This document shows positions 1 through 8,349 of a stretch of 64,000 nucleotides of DNA, piece after piece. The stretch's first letter is position 1, and every line of letters starts with the position of its first letter. The notes below the pieces were generated by a model that saw only the letters and a list, made by a program, of their open reading frames with translations, made no database searches and was not told the DNA's origin. Both the position numbers and the translations under genes were made by a program. The stretch lies in NCBI RefSeq assembly GCF_004310335.1, contig NZ_SIRS01000008.1, positions 1 to 64,000 of the forward strand. Reading direction: 5' to 3'. The stretch comes from Hyunsoonleella pacifica (GTDB lineage Bacteria; Bacteroidota; Bacteroidia; Flavobacteriales; Flavobacteriaceae).

Positions 1-440
1 GAACTTTTAACCTTGATATTGTAGGGCCTAATGTTAATCCATCTGGCGAGGATATTTTAGCTTTAGATTTTGTGTCTCAAGAAGGCTTACAAATTGGTGC
101 TACTATGCAGATTAACTTAAAGCAAGTTTGTCCTAACCCTGAGCTTATTTTAGATATAATTTTTGATAACTGGCCAGAAGAAATTTATTGGAGAATAGTA
201 GACGCTGGAGGAAATACTGTTTTTGAAAGCTTAACTCCAGCAGGATTTGGTGCTTATGATGGATTAGAAGGTGGTATTACAAGAAATATTTGTTTGGCCT
301 CTGGATCTTATACGTTCGTTATATTTGATGGCTTTGAAGATGGTGCAGGACCTTTTTCCCTTACTTTTAATGATGAGGTTATATTTTCTTCAGATGGAAG
401 CTATGGGGCTGGTACTAGTGTAGCCATTACTATTCCTTAA
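1..440 (+). CDS. C-terminal part of a secreted protein (5' end outside window)
   Basis: The reading frame is open from base 3 with no need for a start, so the gene begins left of the window; the GTG at 72 is only an internal codon. About 145 residues are visible. The sequence has a beta-rich pattern seen at the end of many secreted Bacteroidota proteins: an Asn-Trp-Pro-Glu-Glu-Ile turn, 'WRIVDAGGN', a Cys-Leu-Ala-Ser-Gly-Ser-Tyr-Thr strand and 'FDGFEDGAGPF'. Such domains often follow metalloprotease or adhesin modules, but the catalytic part is not visible, so the product is unknown. No T9SS sorting motif is recognisable at the end. A strong terminator follows. Confidence 0.7.
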   Translation, partial: TFNLDIVGPNVNPSGEDILALDFVSQEGLQIGATMQINLKQVCPNPELILDIIFDNWPEEIYWRIVDAGGNTVFESLTPAGFGAYDGLEGGITRNICLASGSYTFVIFDGFEDGAGPFSLTFNDEVIFSSDGSYGAGTSVAITIP

Positions 441-470
441 GTTGTGTGAATCAATTTATAATCAGAATAA

Positions 471-503
471 AAAAACCTCATTTTATTAAAAATGAGGTTT
501 TTT
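471..503 (+). terminator. Rho-independent terminator
   Basis: Arms CCTCATTTT (476-484) and AAAATGAGG (489-497) pair perfectly around a 4-base loop, extended by A5/T5 and followed by a T run. It lies 30 bases after the stop of the first gene and just before rlmB. The A/T flanks make it potentially bidirectional. Confidence 0.9.
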
Positions 504-523
504 CTTTTATACTTTTGCCTTAA

Positions 524-1258
524 ATGCAAAATCAAACCCAAATATTCGGAATAAGAGCTATAATTGAAGCTGTAAATTCAGGAGAAACAATAGATAAAGT
601 TTTTTTACAAAAAGGGCTTAGAGGAGAACTGTACACAGAGTTAGAGCAAGTACTTAGAAAAAATTCTATAAACACTTCTTATGTCCCACCTGAAAAGCTA
701 AACAGACTCACTAAAAAAAATCATCAAGGAGCTGTTGCACAAATTTCTCCTATTGATTTTTATGATTTAGAAACATTGGTCTTAAATGTTATTGAATCTG
801 GAAAAACTCCTTTGTTTTTACTACTAGACCAGTTAAGTGATGTCCGTAATTTTGGCGCAATAATAAGAACTGCGGAATGTACAGGCGTTGATGGTATTAT
901 TATACAAAAAAAAGGTGGAGCTCCTGTAAATGGTGATACAATAAAAACAAGTGCTGGAGCAGTTTTTAAAATACCTATTTGTAAAGTAGATCATATAAAA
1001 GATGCTGTGTTTTACATGCAGGCATCTGGAATAAAAGTTATTGCTGCAACTGAAAAAACAGATAATCTATTATACAGCGTTTCTTTTAAACAACCTTGTG
1101 CCATCATTATGGGATCAGAAGGCAGAGGTATAAATCCATCTACACTTAAAGTTGTTGATGAAAAGGCAAAGCTTCCTCTTTTGGGAGATATTGAATCATT
1201 AAATGTTTCTGTTGCATGTGGTGCGTTTTTATATGAAGCTGTGAGACAGCGTCAATAA
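524..1258 (+). CDS. rlmB: 23S rRNA (guanosine-2'-O-)-methyltransferase RlmB, TrmH/SpoU family
   Basis: Predicted to methylate the 2'-OH of G2251 in 23S rRNA using SAM; cytoplasmic. The 244-residue length is normal. An N-terminal substrate-binding domain (about 1-75, starting TQIFGIRAIIEA) is followed by the SPOUT knot domain. The three SpoU motifs are visible: NFGAIIRTAECTGVDG, IMGSEGRGI and LNVSVACGAFLYEA. The ATG at 524 fits the usual family start. A possible -7 box, TACTTTTG (510-517), lies only 6 bases before the ATG, which would give a leaderless or nearly leaderless mRNA. The methyltransferase assignment is secure; the exact target base is from family knowledge. Confidence 0.93.
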   Translation: MQNQTQIFGIRAIIEAVNSGETIDKVFLQKGLRGELYTELEQVLRKNSINTSYVPPEKLNRLTKKNHQGAVAQISPIDFYDLETLVLNVIESGKTPLFLLLDQLSDVRNFGAIIRTAECTGVDGIIIQKKGGAPVNGDTIKTSAGAVFKIPICKVDHIKDAVFYMQASGIKVIAATEKTDNLLYSVSFKQPCAIIMGSEGRGINPSTLKVVDEKAKLPLLGDIESLNVSVACGAFLYEAVRQRQ

Positions 1259-1261
1259 CTC

Positions 1262-1990
1262 TTATTCTTCTTTTTTCTTAAAAGTATAATGTATCATTAC
1301 ATTATCATCTTGCAACTCTTCTGTTTCCTTAGATTCAATAAAGTTACCATTTTCATCAAAGTGTTTTAAAAAAGGATCTTCTTCTTCGTTAAAATCATCT
1401 TGTTCCCATTTATATTTTTTGGGTTTAGCTATTTTATTTTTAAATAATACGGCAAATACTAATCCTGTGATTAAACCCGAAAGGTGGCCTTCCCAAGAAA
1501 TACCTTCTTCAATTGGTAGCGTATGCCATATCATGCTTCCGTAAAGGAAAACAACAAGTAAGGATAAGGCTATTAATCTAAAGTGTTTAGCAAATACGCC
1601 TTTAAAAAAGGTAAAACTGACTAGCACATAAATTAATCCACTTGCTCCAATATGATAAGAAGGTCTGCCTATACACCATGTTAAAAATCCAGATACTAAT
1701 ATTCCAAAAAACATAACTTTCCAAGCTATAGGTTTATAGAAATAAAACAATGCCGTAGATAGTACAAAAAGGGGGATGGTATTATGATATAGGTGTTGAA
1801 TATCTCCATGTATAAATGGACTTAGTATTACCCCTTTTAGACCTGACAGTGTTTGCGGGTATACTCCAAATTTTGAAAATTTATATCCAAAGCGTACTTC
1901 AAACCAAAACACAAACCAAATAACAAGTACAAACAAAATAGGAAATGCTATAACACTTGTACTGTATCTAAAATGTTGATGTTCTTTCAT
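1262..1990 (-). CDS. rhomboid family intramembrane serine protease
   Basis: Integral membrane serine protease that cleaves transmembrane helices. The 242 residues contain about six hydrophobic segments. Catalytic features visible: HGDIQHLYHN (61-70), the Gly-Ala-Ser-Gly motif with nucleophile Ser117, and His169 in EGHLSGLITG. The C-terminal 45 residues are charged and probably cytoplasmic. It converges on rlmB with only 3 bases between stops and diverges from rarA across a structured repeat element. Substrate unknown. Confidence 0.9.
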   Translation of the reverse strand: MKEHQHFRYSTSVIAFPILFVLVIWFVFWFEVRFGYKFSKFGVYPQTLSGLKGVILSPFIHGDIQHLYHNTIPLFVLSTALFYFYKPIAWKVMFFGILVSGFLTWCIGRPSYHIGASGLIYVLVSFTFFKGVFAKHFRLIALSLLVVFLYGSMIWHTLPIEEGISWEGHLSGLITGLVFAVLFKNKIAKPKKYKWEQDDFNEEEDPFLKHFDENGNFIESKETEELQDDNVMIHYTFKKKEE

Positions 1991-2051
1991 TGAAATACAT
2001 ATAGCAAATAGTTAACCACATTAGGTTTTAGTGCTAAAATGGCAGATAAGC

Positions 2052-2139
2052 GCGTGAGGGATTGCAGCGGCATCCTTTTTTGAGGTACGAGAAAAAGATA
2101 TAGCGTAAAGCCCGACCCCGATTTTTATCGGGGGCACGC
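2052..2139 (+). repeat. dispersed structured intergenic element, copy A
   Basis: Element closed by GCGTG (2052-2056) and CACGC (2135-2139). Inside are a bulged hairpin in GGATTGCAGCGGCATCC (2059-2075), the string AAAGCCCGACC, and a perfect hairpin CCCCGAT-TTTT-ATCGGGG (2116-2133). The left core recurs exactly at 16209, and a diverged form with the same closing helix and AAAGCCCGACC occurs at 31236-31342. It is much more GC-rich than its surroundings. It may correspond to a flavobacterial structured RNA such as the Flavo-1 motif, but I could not compare with that model. Confidence 0.65.
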
Positions 2140-2174
2140 CCAAAACTTAAATAAATTGGTTTAATTTTACGGTT

Positions 2175-3458
2175 ATGAATGTAAATGTGCCATTAGCAGA
2201 ACGATTACGTCCAAAGCGTTTGAATGACTATGTGAGTCAGACACATTTGGTTGGTAATAATGGTGCTTTAACCCAACAATTAAAACATGGATTGATTGCT
2301 TCTATGGTGTTTTGGGGACCTCCTGGTACTGGAAAAACTACGCTAGCTAATATTATTGCAACTGAATCTGGAAGGCCTTTCTATACACTAAGCGCTATAA
2401 ACTCTGGTGTAAAAGACATTAGGGAAGTTATTGAGAAAGCTAAACAAAGTGGCGGATTATTTACTACTAAAAATCCCATTTTGTTTATTGATGAAATTCA
2501 TAGGTTTAGTAAGTCTCAACAAGATTCGTTATTACAAGCTGTAGAAAAAGGATGGATTACTTTAATTGGTGCTACTACAGAGAACCCGAGTTTTGAAGTG
2601 ATTCCTGCTTTATTATCACGTTGCCAGGTATATATTTTAAATGCTTTTTCTAAAAACGATTTAGAAACGCTTTTATATCGTGCTATTGAAACAGATGAGA
2701 TAATTTCACAAAGGAAAGTTAAACTTAAAGAAACCAATGCATTACTAAGACTTTCTGGTGGAGATGCTAGAAAATTATTAAATGTTTTTGAGTTACTTAT
2801 TAATTCTAGTGATACTGATCTTGTAACTATTACCGACGATTTTGTTTTAGAAAAAGTACAGAATAACACAATACGATACGATAAGACTGGAGAGCAACAT
2901 TATGATATTATTTCGGCCTTTATAAAGTCTATTCGTGGTAGTGATCCAAACGGAGCGGTGTATTGGCTAGCACGAATGATTGAAGGTGGAGAGGATGTTA
3001 AATTTATAGCTCGCAGGCTTTTAATTTCTGCTAGTGAAGATATAGGAAATGCAAATCCTACAGCTTTAGTTATTGCCAACAATACATTCCAGGCAGTTTC
3101 TACTATTGGATATCCTGAATCTAGAATTATTTTAAGCCAATGTGCAACATATTTGGCATGTTCACCTAAGAGTAATGCGGCTTACAAAGCTATTGGAGAT
3201 GCACAGCAATTGGTTAAAGACACTGGTAATTTATCAGTACCTTTAGAAATACGAAATGCCCCAACTAAGCTTATGAAAGAATTAGGTTATGGTAAAGACT
3301 ACAAATATGCACACAACTACGATGGTAATTTTGCAAACCAAGAGTTTCTACCTGAAGCAATTAAAGGAACTACACTATATGAACCTAGTAATAATGCTAG
3401 AGAAAATGCCCAACGTGAATTCTTAAAAAAACGTTGGAAAGATAAATATGGATATTAG
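2175..3458 (+). CDS. rarA: replication-associated recombination protein A (RarA/MgsA) AAA+ ATPase
   Basis: AAA+ ATPase of the clamp-loader clade acting at stalled replication forks; cytoplasmic. 427 residues, full length. The N-terminal LAERLRPKRLNDYV box, Walker A GPPGTGKTT (48-56), Walker B with DEIHR and sensor-1 GATTENPSFE are all visible, followed by the MgsA C-terminal oligomerisation region (GGDARKLLN, SASEDIGNANP, YGKDYKYAHNYDG). It stands alone on its strand; the DNA upstream is occupied by repeat copy A. Confidence 0.95.
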   Translation: MNVNVPLAERLRPKRLNDYVSQTHLVGNNGALTQQLKHGLIASMVFWGPPGTGKTTLANIIATESGRPFYTLSAINSGVKDIREVIEKAKQSGGLFTTKNPILFIDEIHRFSKSQQDSLLQAVEKGWITLIGATTENPSFEVIPALLSRCQVYILNAFSKNDLETLLYRAIETDEIISQRKVKLKETNALLRLSGGDARKLLNVFELLINSSDTDLVTITDDFVLEKVQNNTIRYDKTGEQHYDIISAFIKSIRGSDPNGAVYWLARMIEGGEDVKFIARRLLISASEDIGNANPTALVIANNTFQAVSTIGYPESRIILSQCATYLACSPKSNAAYKAIGDAQQLVKDTGNLSVPLEIRNAPTKLMKELGYGKDYKYAHNYDGNFANQEFLPEAIKGTTLYEPSNNARENAQREFLKKRWKDKYGY

Positions 3459-3473
3459 TTGTACGTTTTGATG

Positions 3474-4340
3474 CTAAAACTTAATATTCAATTCTTCTAA
3501 TATTATAGCGTTTTGAGTATGATTCTCTAAAACCCAATTATCTCCATTTTTATAAACTATAGCCGATGTATCTTCTACTAGGTACACATTTTTTAATCCA
3601 GTGTTTTTAATTTTATATATTACTTTAGGAGAGCTATCCACTAACTGAAATCCGTTATCAATTGGTTGCGCATATAGTACACCAGATGATGTCTTTTTTG
3701 AGGTAGCATTAGATGATGCAACATCCTTTTTTTGATTGAGCATTACCTGAGACATATCCTTTACTTCAACTACTTTTTCTTCTGCTTTTGCTGTTTCTTT
3801 TTTTAAGGATTCTATCTCTTCTTTTAACTTTTTTATTTCCTCTTGTGTTTGAGTTTTTACTTCTTCCTTATTTTCTTTTTGAATAGAAGACAGAAGATTC
3901 TCATTTGGGGTGTATTTATAATTTAAACTTTCAAAAGAATTAAATGCTTCACGCAATGCTTTATTGTAAGCTACTTTATATTCCTTTTCTCTACTTTCTC
4001 CCATTTCTGAAGTATAAACAACTTTATCATTGCAGTCTTTTAATACTACCTGTAATCTTGTTGTAAACATTCCAGATTCTTTCACTACATCTGACCTCAA
4101 TGCCAAACACCTATTAGAAAACAGATCTTCTGGGTAATCACTACCCTCCATAATGGCAGTAAAGTTATATTTGCCAAATAAAAACTGACTTAATTCATTT
4201 AATCGATATCGATTTTCACTCTTAAGGAAATCAAATTTTTTAGGTACAATTACATACTTGTATTGATTAAGATTTGTTTGTGCAAATGTGTTAAATGCTA
4301 TAAAAAAAACAATAAATAAAGTGAATAATTTAGTTTTCAT
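3474..4340 (-). CDS. secreted protein with central coiled coil, function unknown
   Basis: 288 residues. An N-terminal signal peptide ends near AFNTFAQ, so it is exported to the periplasm or surface. The first half is a compact domain with a Cys pair (NRCLALR, LKDCNDK). Residues about 150-200 form a Lys/Glu-rich coiled coil (EEIKKLKEEIESLKKE). The C-terminal 70 residues are beta-rich and end in ILEELNIKF. Its start overlaps the end of the DUF5723 gene by 11 bases, making it the last gene of the tight run from radC. I do not recognise the family; an envelope role is inferred only from export and neighbours. Confidence 0.75.
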   Translation of the reverse strand: MKTKLFTLFIVFFIAFNTFAQTNLNQYKYVIVPKKFDFLKSENRYRLNELSQFLFGKYNFTAIMEGSDYPEDLFSNRCLALRSDVVKESGMFTTRLQVVLKDCNDKVVYTSEMGESREKEYKVAYNKALREAFNSFESLNYKYTPNENLLSSIQKENKEEVKTQTQEEIKKLKEEIESLKKETAKAEEKVVEVKDMSQVMLNQKKDVASSNATSKKTSSGVLYAQPIDNGFQLVDSSPKVIYKIKNTGLKNVYLVEDTSAIVYKNGDNWVLENHTQNAIILEELNIKF

Positions 4341-5754
4341 TTCTAAAAATATAATTAAGTCCTAGTTGTAAAGATACACTTTGCGCATCATATACATTTT
4401 GATATGCTAAAAAATTGTCTGCCATCACATATAAGTTTAAGCCTAAAATATTGGCTGAAATCCCCAAACCTAAATTACTAAAACTGTACGAATCTATAGT
4501 GTAAGTTGCTTTAGCACTCAAACCATTAAAAATGCGTCGATAATAATAAGTGGTTAGCGCCGCCTGTATACCTCTTGGCCTTTTTATAGCATAAAGTTGC
4601 GCTCCTACCCTATTTAAGTATCCACTATCTTCAGCTGAACAATCACAATCTTCAATTTTTTTCTTACCAAAAGCGTAATTTAGAGACGCGTTAAGTTTTA
4701 CAGGTCTCCATACCGTATACTTCGCTTGTGTTGTATCAATCTGAAAAAGATCTTCGAATTCTTCCTCTATTTCGCTCCAATATTCATCTGCTGTTTGTCC
4801 ATCGTTTGACTCTGGAAACAACGGATCTATTCCTTCAAACACAAAATCATCTTGCAGTACGTAGTTTTCGGTATCTTTTGAATGTCTGATAAAACCAATA
4901 TCTAGCAAACTAGCATCAAAATACCATTGATCATTGATTTGATTTGTAAGTCCTATATCGAAACCTAGCCCTAAATTCTGTCCAAATAATAAGCGTTTCC
5001 TTATCCGCTTTAAATCTTCATCGAAATCATCATTATCATCATTTGTTAAGCTTCCTATTCCTGAAGTTCTTGCTTCCAAATCTAAATTAAAAATGTGCTC
5101 ATAAATATTATTTTCTCCTTGAACAGTAATGAACCTACCTCTATTTCTGGTAGAATTCACATTAAAAACACTAGAGTAAATTTTCCCTCGTATACCATAA
5201 GTAAATTTGTCATCCACTCGCTTATTATAACCAAAATGAAGCACTGTTAGTACATCAGCATTAAAGCTTAAATGGTCTAGCTTAAAAGGTCTACCTATAT
5301 TTGTTTGGTTGCCCTCTAACCCCAAAATTGCGTAATCCTTAGGAAAGTAACTTATTATATCTAACTCTTGATACAGGCCAAAACTGAAATATTCATTTTT
5401 ATTATAAGAAGGTCCTTTTGCGAAACCTCCAGAAATTATTTCCAATTGCTGTGTTGTTGTAAAGAAATCTGTTGGTTTTAATTTATTAACAACATTTCGC
5501 AATTTTAAATTAAAATCTCTCCCATCTTCAGCAAAAAGATCATACACAGAAATCCCTGAAGATCCTGCATTTACGTGAATATGAGATAAAAATGGCAACC
5601 CAAAATATCCTTTATTATTTACTTTTGCTCCAGGGTTTAATAGAAGCGATTGAGGAATTTCGGAAAACCCATAAAGCATCTGTTTATTCTGTGAAAAGCA
5701 GAAATTTGTTATAAACAGTATGAGTATAGCTAAGGAAAACGTTTTAAAGCTCAT
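4330..5754 (-). CDS. DUF5723 family outer-membrane beta-barrel-like protein
   Basis: 474 residues with a signal peptide (ends near TNFCFSQ). The start, YGFSEIPQSLLLNPGA, is typical of Bacteroidota DUF5723 proteins, which I know from memory as barrel-like secreted proteins of unknown role. Alternating strands throughout (NASLNYAFGK, GLSAKATYTIDSY, VSLQLGLNYIF) support an outer-membrane barrel, with the aromatic C-terminal residues expected for one. A Cys-Asp-Cys sits near the middle. Its ATG overlaps the stop of the upstream lipoprotein gene by one base, so the pair is probably translationally coupled. Confidence 0.8.
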   Translation of the reverse strand: MSFKTFSLAILILFITNFCFSQNKQMLYGFSEIPQSLLLNPGAKVNNKGYFGLPFLSHIHVNAGSSGISVYDLFAEDGRDFNLKLRNVVNKLKPTDFFTTTQQLEIISGGFAKGPSYNKNEYFSFGLYQELDIISYFPKDYAILGLEGNQTNIGRPFKLDHLSFNADVLTVLHFGYNKRVDDKFTYGIRGKIYSSVFNVNSTRNRGRFITVQGENNIYEHIFNLDLEARTSGIGSLTNDDNDDFDEDLKRIRKRLLFGQNLGLGFDIGLTNQINDQWYFDASLLDIGFIRHSKDTENYVLQDDFVFEGIDPLFPESNDGQTADEYWSEIEEEFEDLFQIDTTQAKYTVWRPVKLNASLNYAFGKKKIEDCDCSAEDSGYLNRVGAQLYAIKRPRGIQAALTTYYYRRIFNGLSAKATYTIDSYSFSNLGLGISANILGLNLYVMADNFLAYQNVYDAQSVSLQLGLNYIFRNEN

Positions 5755-6308
5755 TAATCGATATTAAAATGAAATACACCTTTAGATTGTACACTAATCT
5801 CTCCGGGAGAATTCTGATTAATTGCTTCTCCTGCCTGCATAACGAGTGTAAATACAATAATACTTGATTGTTTTATACGCTCTAGTGCATCTCCCTCAAA
5901 AACCTCGGTATGTGTTGATATTAAATTTTGATTATTGGGAGAGGCTTCTGTGTTTACATTAAATTGCCCTTTTGACTCATCATTGGAATCAAAAAATTCG
6001 AGACGTAACTCATATGCTCTATTAATAGAATTTTCAATCTCAAACACAAATTCAATTTTTACAAGATTGTCTTGAACAAAACTGCCGTTAAACAGATCTA
6101 TTTCAACAAAATCGTCAGCTTCAGCTTCCTCATTTCCTCCTATAAAAAAATCGCCTACCGATGCGGTATAAAATATTAAACTAGATTCTATAACTGGTTG
6201 TATTACCAAATCACTTGCCTGATCAAAATCAACAGGCTTTGTACAATTGTGGAGTAACAGTACAATTAATATTAAACATAAATATTTTAGTTTAGTTTTC
6301 ATCATCAA
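5754..6308 (-). CDS. putative lipoprotein, function unknown
   Basis: 184 residues. A basic start and hydrophobic segment lead to a lipobox ending LLLHNC (Cys about residue 22), so it is predicted to be a lipid-anchored envelope protein. The rest is acidic and beta-rich with no recognised domain. Three consecutive ATG codons at the start leave the exact first residue uncertain. It sits 34 bases after yjjG and directly precedes the DUF5723 gene, suggesting it works with that barrel protein. Confidence 0.72.
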   Translation of the reverse strand: MMMKTKLKYLCLILIVLLLHNCTKPVDFDQASDLVIQPVIESSLIFYTASVGDFFIGGNEEAEADDFVEIDLFNGSFVQDNLVKIEFVFEIENSINRAYELRLEFFDSNDESKGQFNVNTEASPNNQNLISTHTEVFEGDALERIKQSSIIVFTLVMQAGEAINQNSPGEISVQSKGVFHFNID

Positions 6309-6342
6309 TATAAAAAACGTTTTGTTCTGGTTAAGTATTGCT

Positions 6343-7035
6343 TTATAAAAGCTGTTTTAGTTCAATTAATTTCGAAATTACTTTTATTTCTCTGTTAAAA
6401 GGGGTGCTATTTGGATTAAAAAAAACAGTGTTCATTCCTATGTTTAAAGCGCCTTCAATATCAGCTTCCAAATTATCCCCAATCATTATACTACGCCCAG
6501 ATTCTGTCTTAGCTAAATTCAATGCGAAATTGAATATTTTAGGATTTGGCTTCTTTACGCCTGCAATTTCTGAGTTTGTAATCGTCTCAAAATAGTGTAT
6601 GATTTTTGACCTATCCATCTTTTTATGCTGTACTTCACTAAACCCATTAGTAATAATATGCAACCTGTAATTAGGTTTTAGATACTCCAGTATGTTTATG
6701 GTATCTTCTATTAAAAAATTAAACGTTGATAGGTGTTTTATATAGTCTTCAGATAATTGACGAATTACCTTTTCTTCTATAGATAACTGTAATAACTGAA
6801 ATGTTTCATTTAAACGCGCTAACCTTAATTCGTCTTTTTTTATACGCTCTTCTCTATATAGTTTCCAATATTTAAAGTTTACAGGGATATAGTGTTCTAG
6901 AAAATCATTTAAATCAACTTCAACATTATTTATCTCAAAAATCTTTTTAAATGTTAGCGCAGAATTTTTTTCGAAATCCCAAAGTGTATGATCTAAGTCA
7001 AAAAAAATATCGGTAATATTATTGAACTTTTTCAT
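6343..7035 (-). CDS. yjjG: YjjG-type noncanonical pyrimidine nucleotidase (HAD family)
   Basis: HAD-superfamily phosphatase that hydrolyses nucleoside monophosphates, in E. coli cleaning up non-canonical pyrimidine nucleotides. 230 residues. HAD motif I is DLDHTLWDF (Asp13, Asp15), motif II is the Thr in HIITNGF, and the Lys plus motif III are in GVKKPNPKIF and MIGDNLEADIEGA. The helical cap (about 18-95) matches the family. It overlaps the end of the upstream deacetylase-like gene by 17 bases, supporting co-transcription. Confidence 0.9.
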   Translation of the reverse strand: MKKFNNITDIFFDLDHTLWDFEKNSALTFKKIFEINNVEVDLNDFLEHYIPVNFKYWKLYREERIKKDELRLARLNETFQLLQLSIEEKVIRQLSEDYIKHLSTFNFLIEDTINILEYLKPNYRLHIITNGFSEVQHKKMDRSKIIHYFETITNSEIAGVKKPNPKIFNFALNLAKTESGRSIMIGDNLEADIEGALNIGMNTVFFNPNSTPFNREIKVISKLIELKQLL

Positions 7036-8326
7036 CAGCGGAGTCTAAGATAACATTAAACAATTCTTTAAATCCTCTCCATCTTCCAGCACTGGTAAAT
7101 GTGTGGTTGTGAAACACAGGTACAAACTCTCCATTTACTTGTTTAACTTCGTTAATAATCAAATTCAATACTTTCTTTTTATCTAATAATGAAGTGGTCT
7201 TTAATAGTGTAGAATCCATAAGATGAAATGGGCATACTTTCAATGGTGTCTGCACTTCATAGTCTAAATCATAAAATAAAAATGGCGTACAAGAACCTGC
7301 TCTAAACCCTATTTTATCTACATAACCCATTGTATAATCTTCATTTACTTCTAGTTGCACTAAATTCCTGTAGGACTCAGGTAAGTTTAATTTAGAAAAC
7401 GAAAATCTAGATACACTTAAGTCCATATTTATTACCTCTTCCATTTGCCGTTTTTCTTTTTTCAATATTTGAATGTTCTTTACTGAAAAATAAGAAGCTT
7501 TTAACCCTACCTTACAATAATCAGCAAGATGTTTTATAAGTGAAACATACTTGCGTTTATTTATATTAATGCCTTTATCGAAAGTAGAATAAGAACCAAT
7601 AAAGAAGAATATCAAAAACTTAAACTGCGTTTGTTTTTGTTTGTTTATGATATACTTAAACGTATCAAACGGGTCATGTTTTAAACCAAAGAGTACTGCG
7701 TATCTTACATATAAATCCTTAAATCGAAATCTAAAGAAATCCTTTACCGTACCTCCTAAAGTTCTCATAACTCCTTTTAGTTTGTAGTTATAAGGACTTG
7801 GCACATCTATAATTGGCTTAATTCTATATACTCTTTTTGGATACTTAAAGTCTGGAAATTGTTCTTGTAATGCTGCTTTAAATTTATAGGCCCATATATC
7901 TACAACGGGCTGTTGCAAAAAACCATACTTATGCCCTAAACTTTCGGTTGCCAGAAATCTACCGTATTGGTCTTTTCTATGTGGTAAATATTCTTCGTAT
8001 CGAGACAACATATAGAAGGAAGCTGCAAAAATGTCAAATGGTATAGCACTTTTATCTCCATTAAAAAAAAAGCATTTGGTATTCTCCCATTTTTGAACAT
8101 TTATTTCTATATCCGAAAGTCCTTGTTCAAATAAAATCTCATTACTTTTGATAAAAAGCTCACTACCTAATTGCTGTTTTGTGTAAGACATTTTTAAACT
8201 ATCGTGAGCAATGAATTCTTCTATTTTAGTAGTAAAATCTACCTTAACCCCCAACACACGCGTACATATATGTTTGAATACATATTTTAATCGTGGTGAT
8301 ATTTTATGGGTATAGACTAATAGCAT
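7019..8326 (-). CDS. polysaccharide deacetylase-like protein, probably lacking key metal ligands
   Basis: 435 residues resembling the Bacteroidota polysaccharide-deacetylase proteins with an extra N-terminal domain. The N-terminal 130 residues (FDIFAASFYMLSRYEEYLPHRKDQYGRF) and the later KIGFRAGSCTPFLFYDL are characteristic. The NodB-like motif 1 reads IIDVPSPYNYK where a second Asp is usual, and motif 2 reads VGLKASYFS where a His-Pro pair is expected, so the metal site may be missing. There is no signal peptide. It begins 23 bases after radC and overlaps yjjG. Confidence 0.8.
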   Translation of the reverse strand: MLLVYTHKISPRLKYVFKHICTRVLGVKVDFTTKIEEFIAHDSLKMSYTKQQLGSELFIKSNEILFEQGLSDIEINVQKWENTKCFFFNGDKSAIPFDIFAASFYMLSRYEEYLPHRKDQYGRFLATESLGHKYGFLQQPVVDIWAYKFKAALQEQFPDFKYPKRVYRIKPIIDVPSPYNYKLKGVMRTLGGTVKDFFRFRFKDLYVRYAVLFGLKHDPFDTFKYIINKQKQTQFKFLIFFFIGSYSTFDKGININKRKYVSLIKHLADYCKVGLKASYFSVKNIQILKKEKRQMEEVINMDLSVSRFSFSKLNLPESYRNLVQLEVNEDYTMGYVDKIGFRAGSCTPFLFYDLDYEVQTPLKVCPFHLMDSTLLKTTSLLDKKKVLNLIINEVKQVNGEFVPVFHNHTFTSAGRWRGFKELFNVILDSADEKVQ

Positions 8327-8349
8327 CTAAAAGTTCTCAGTAACAATTT

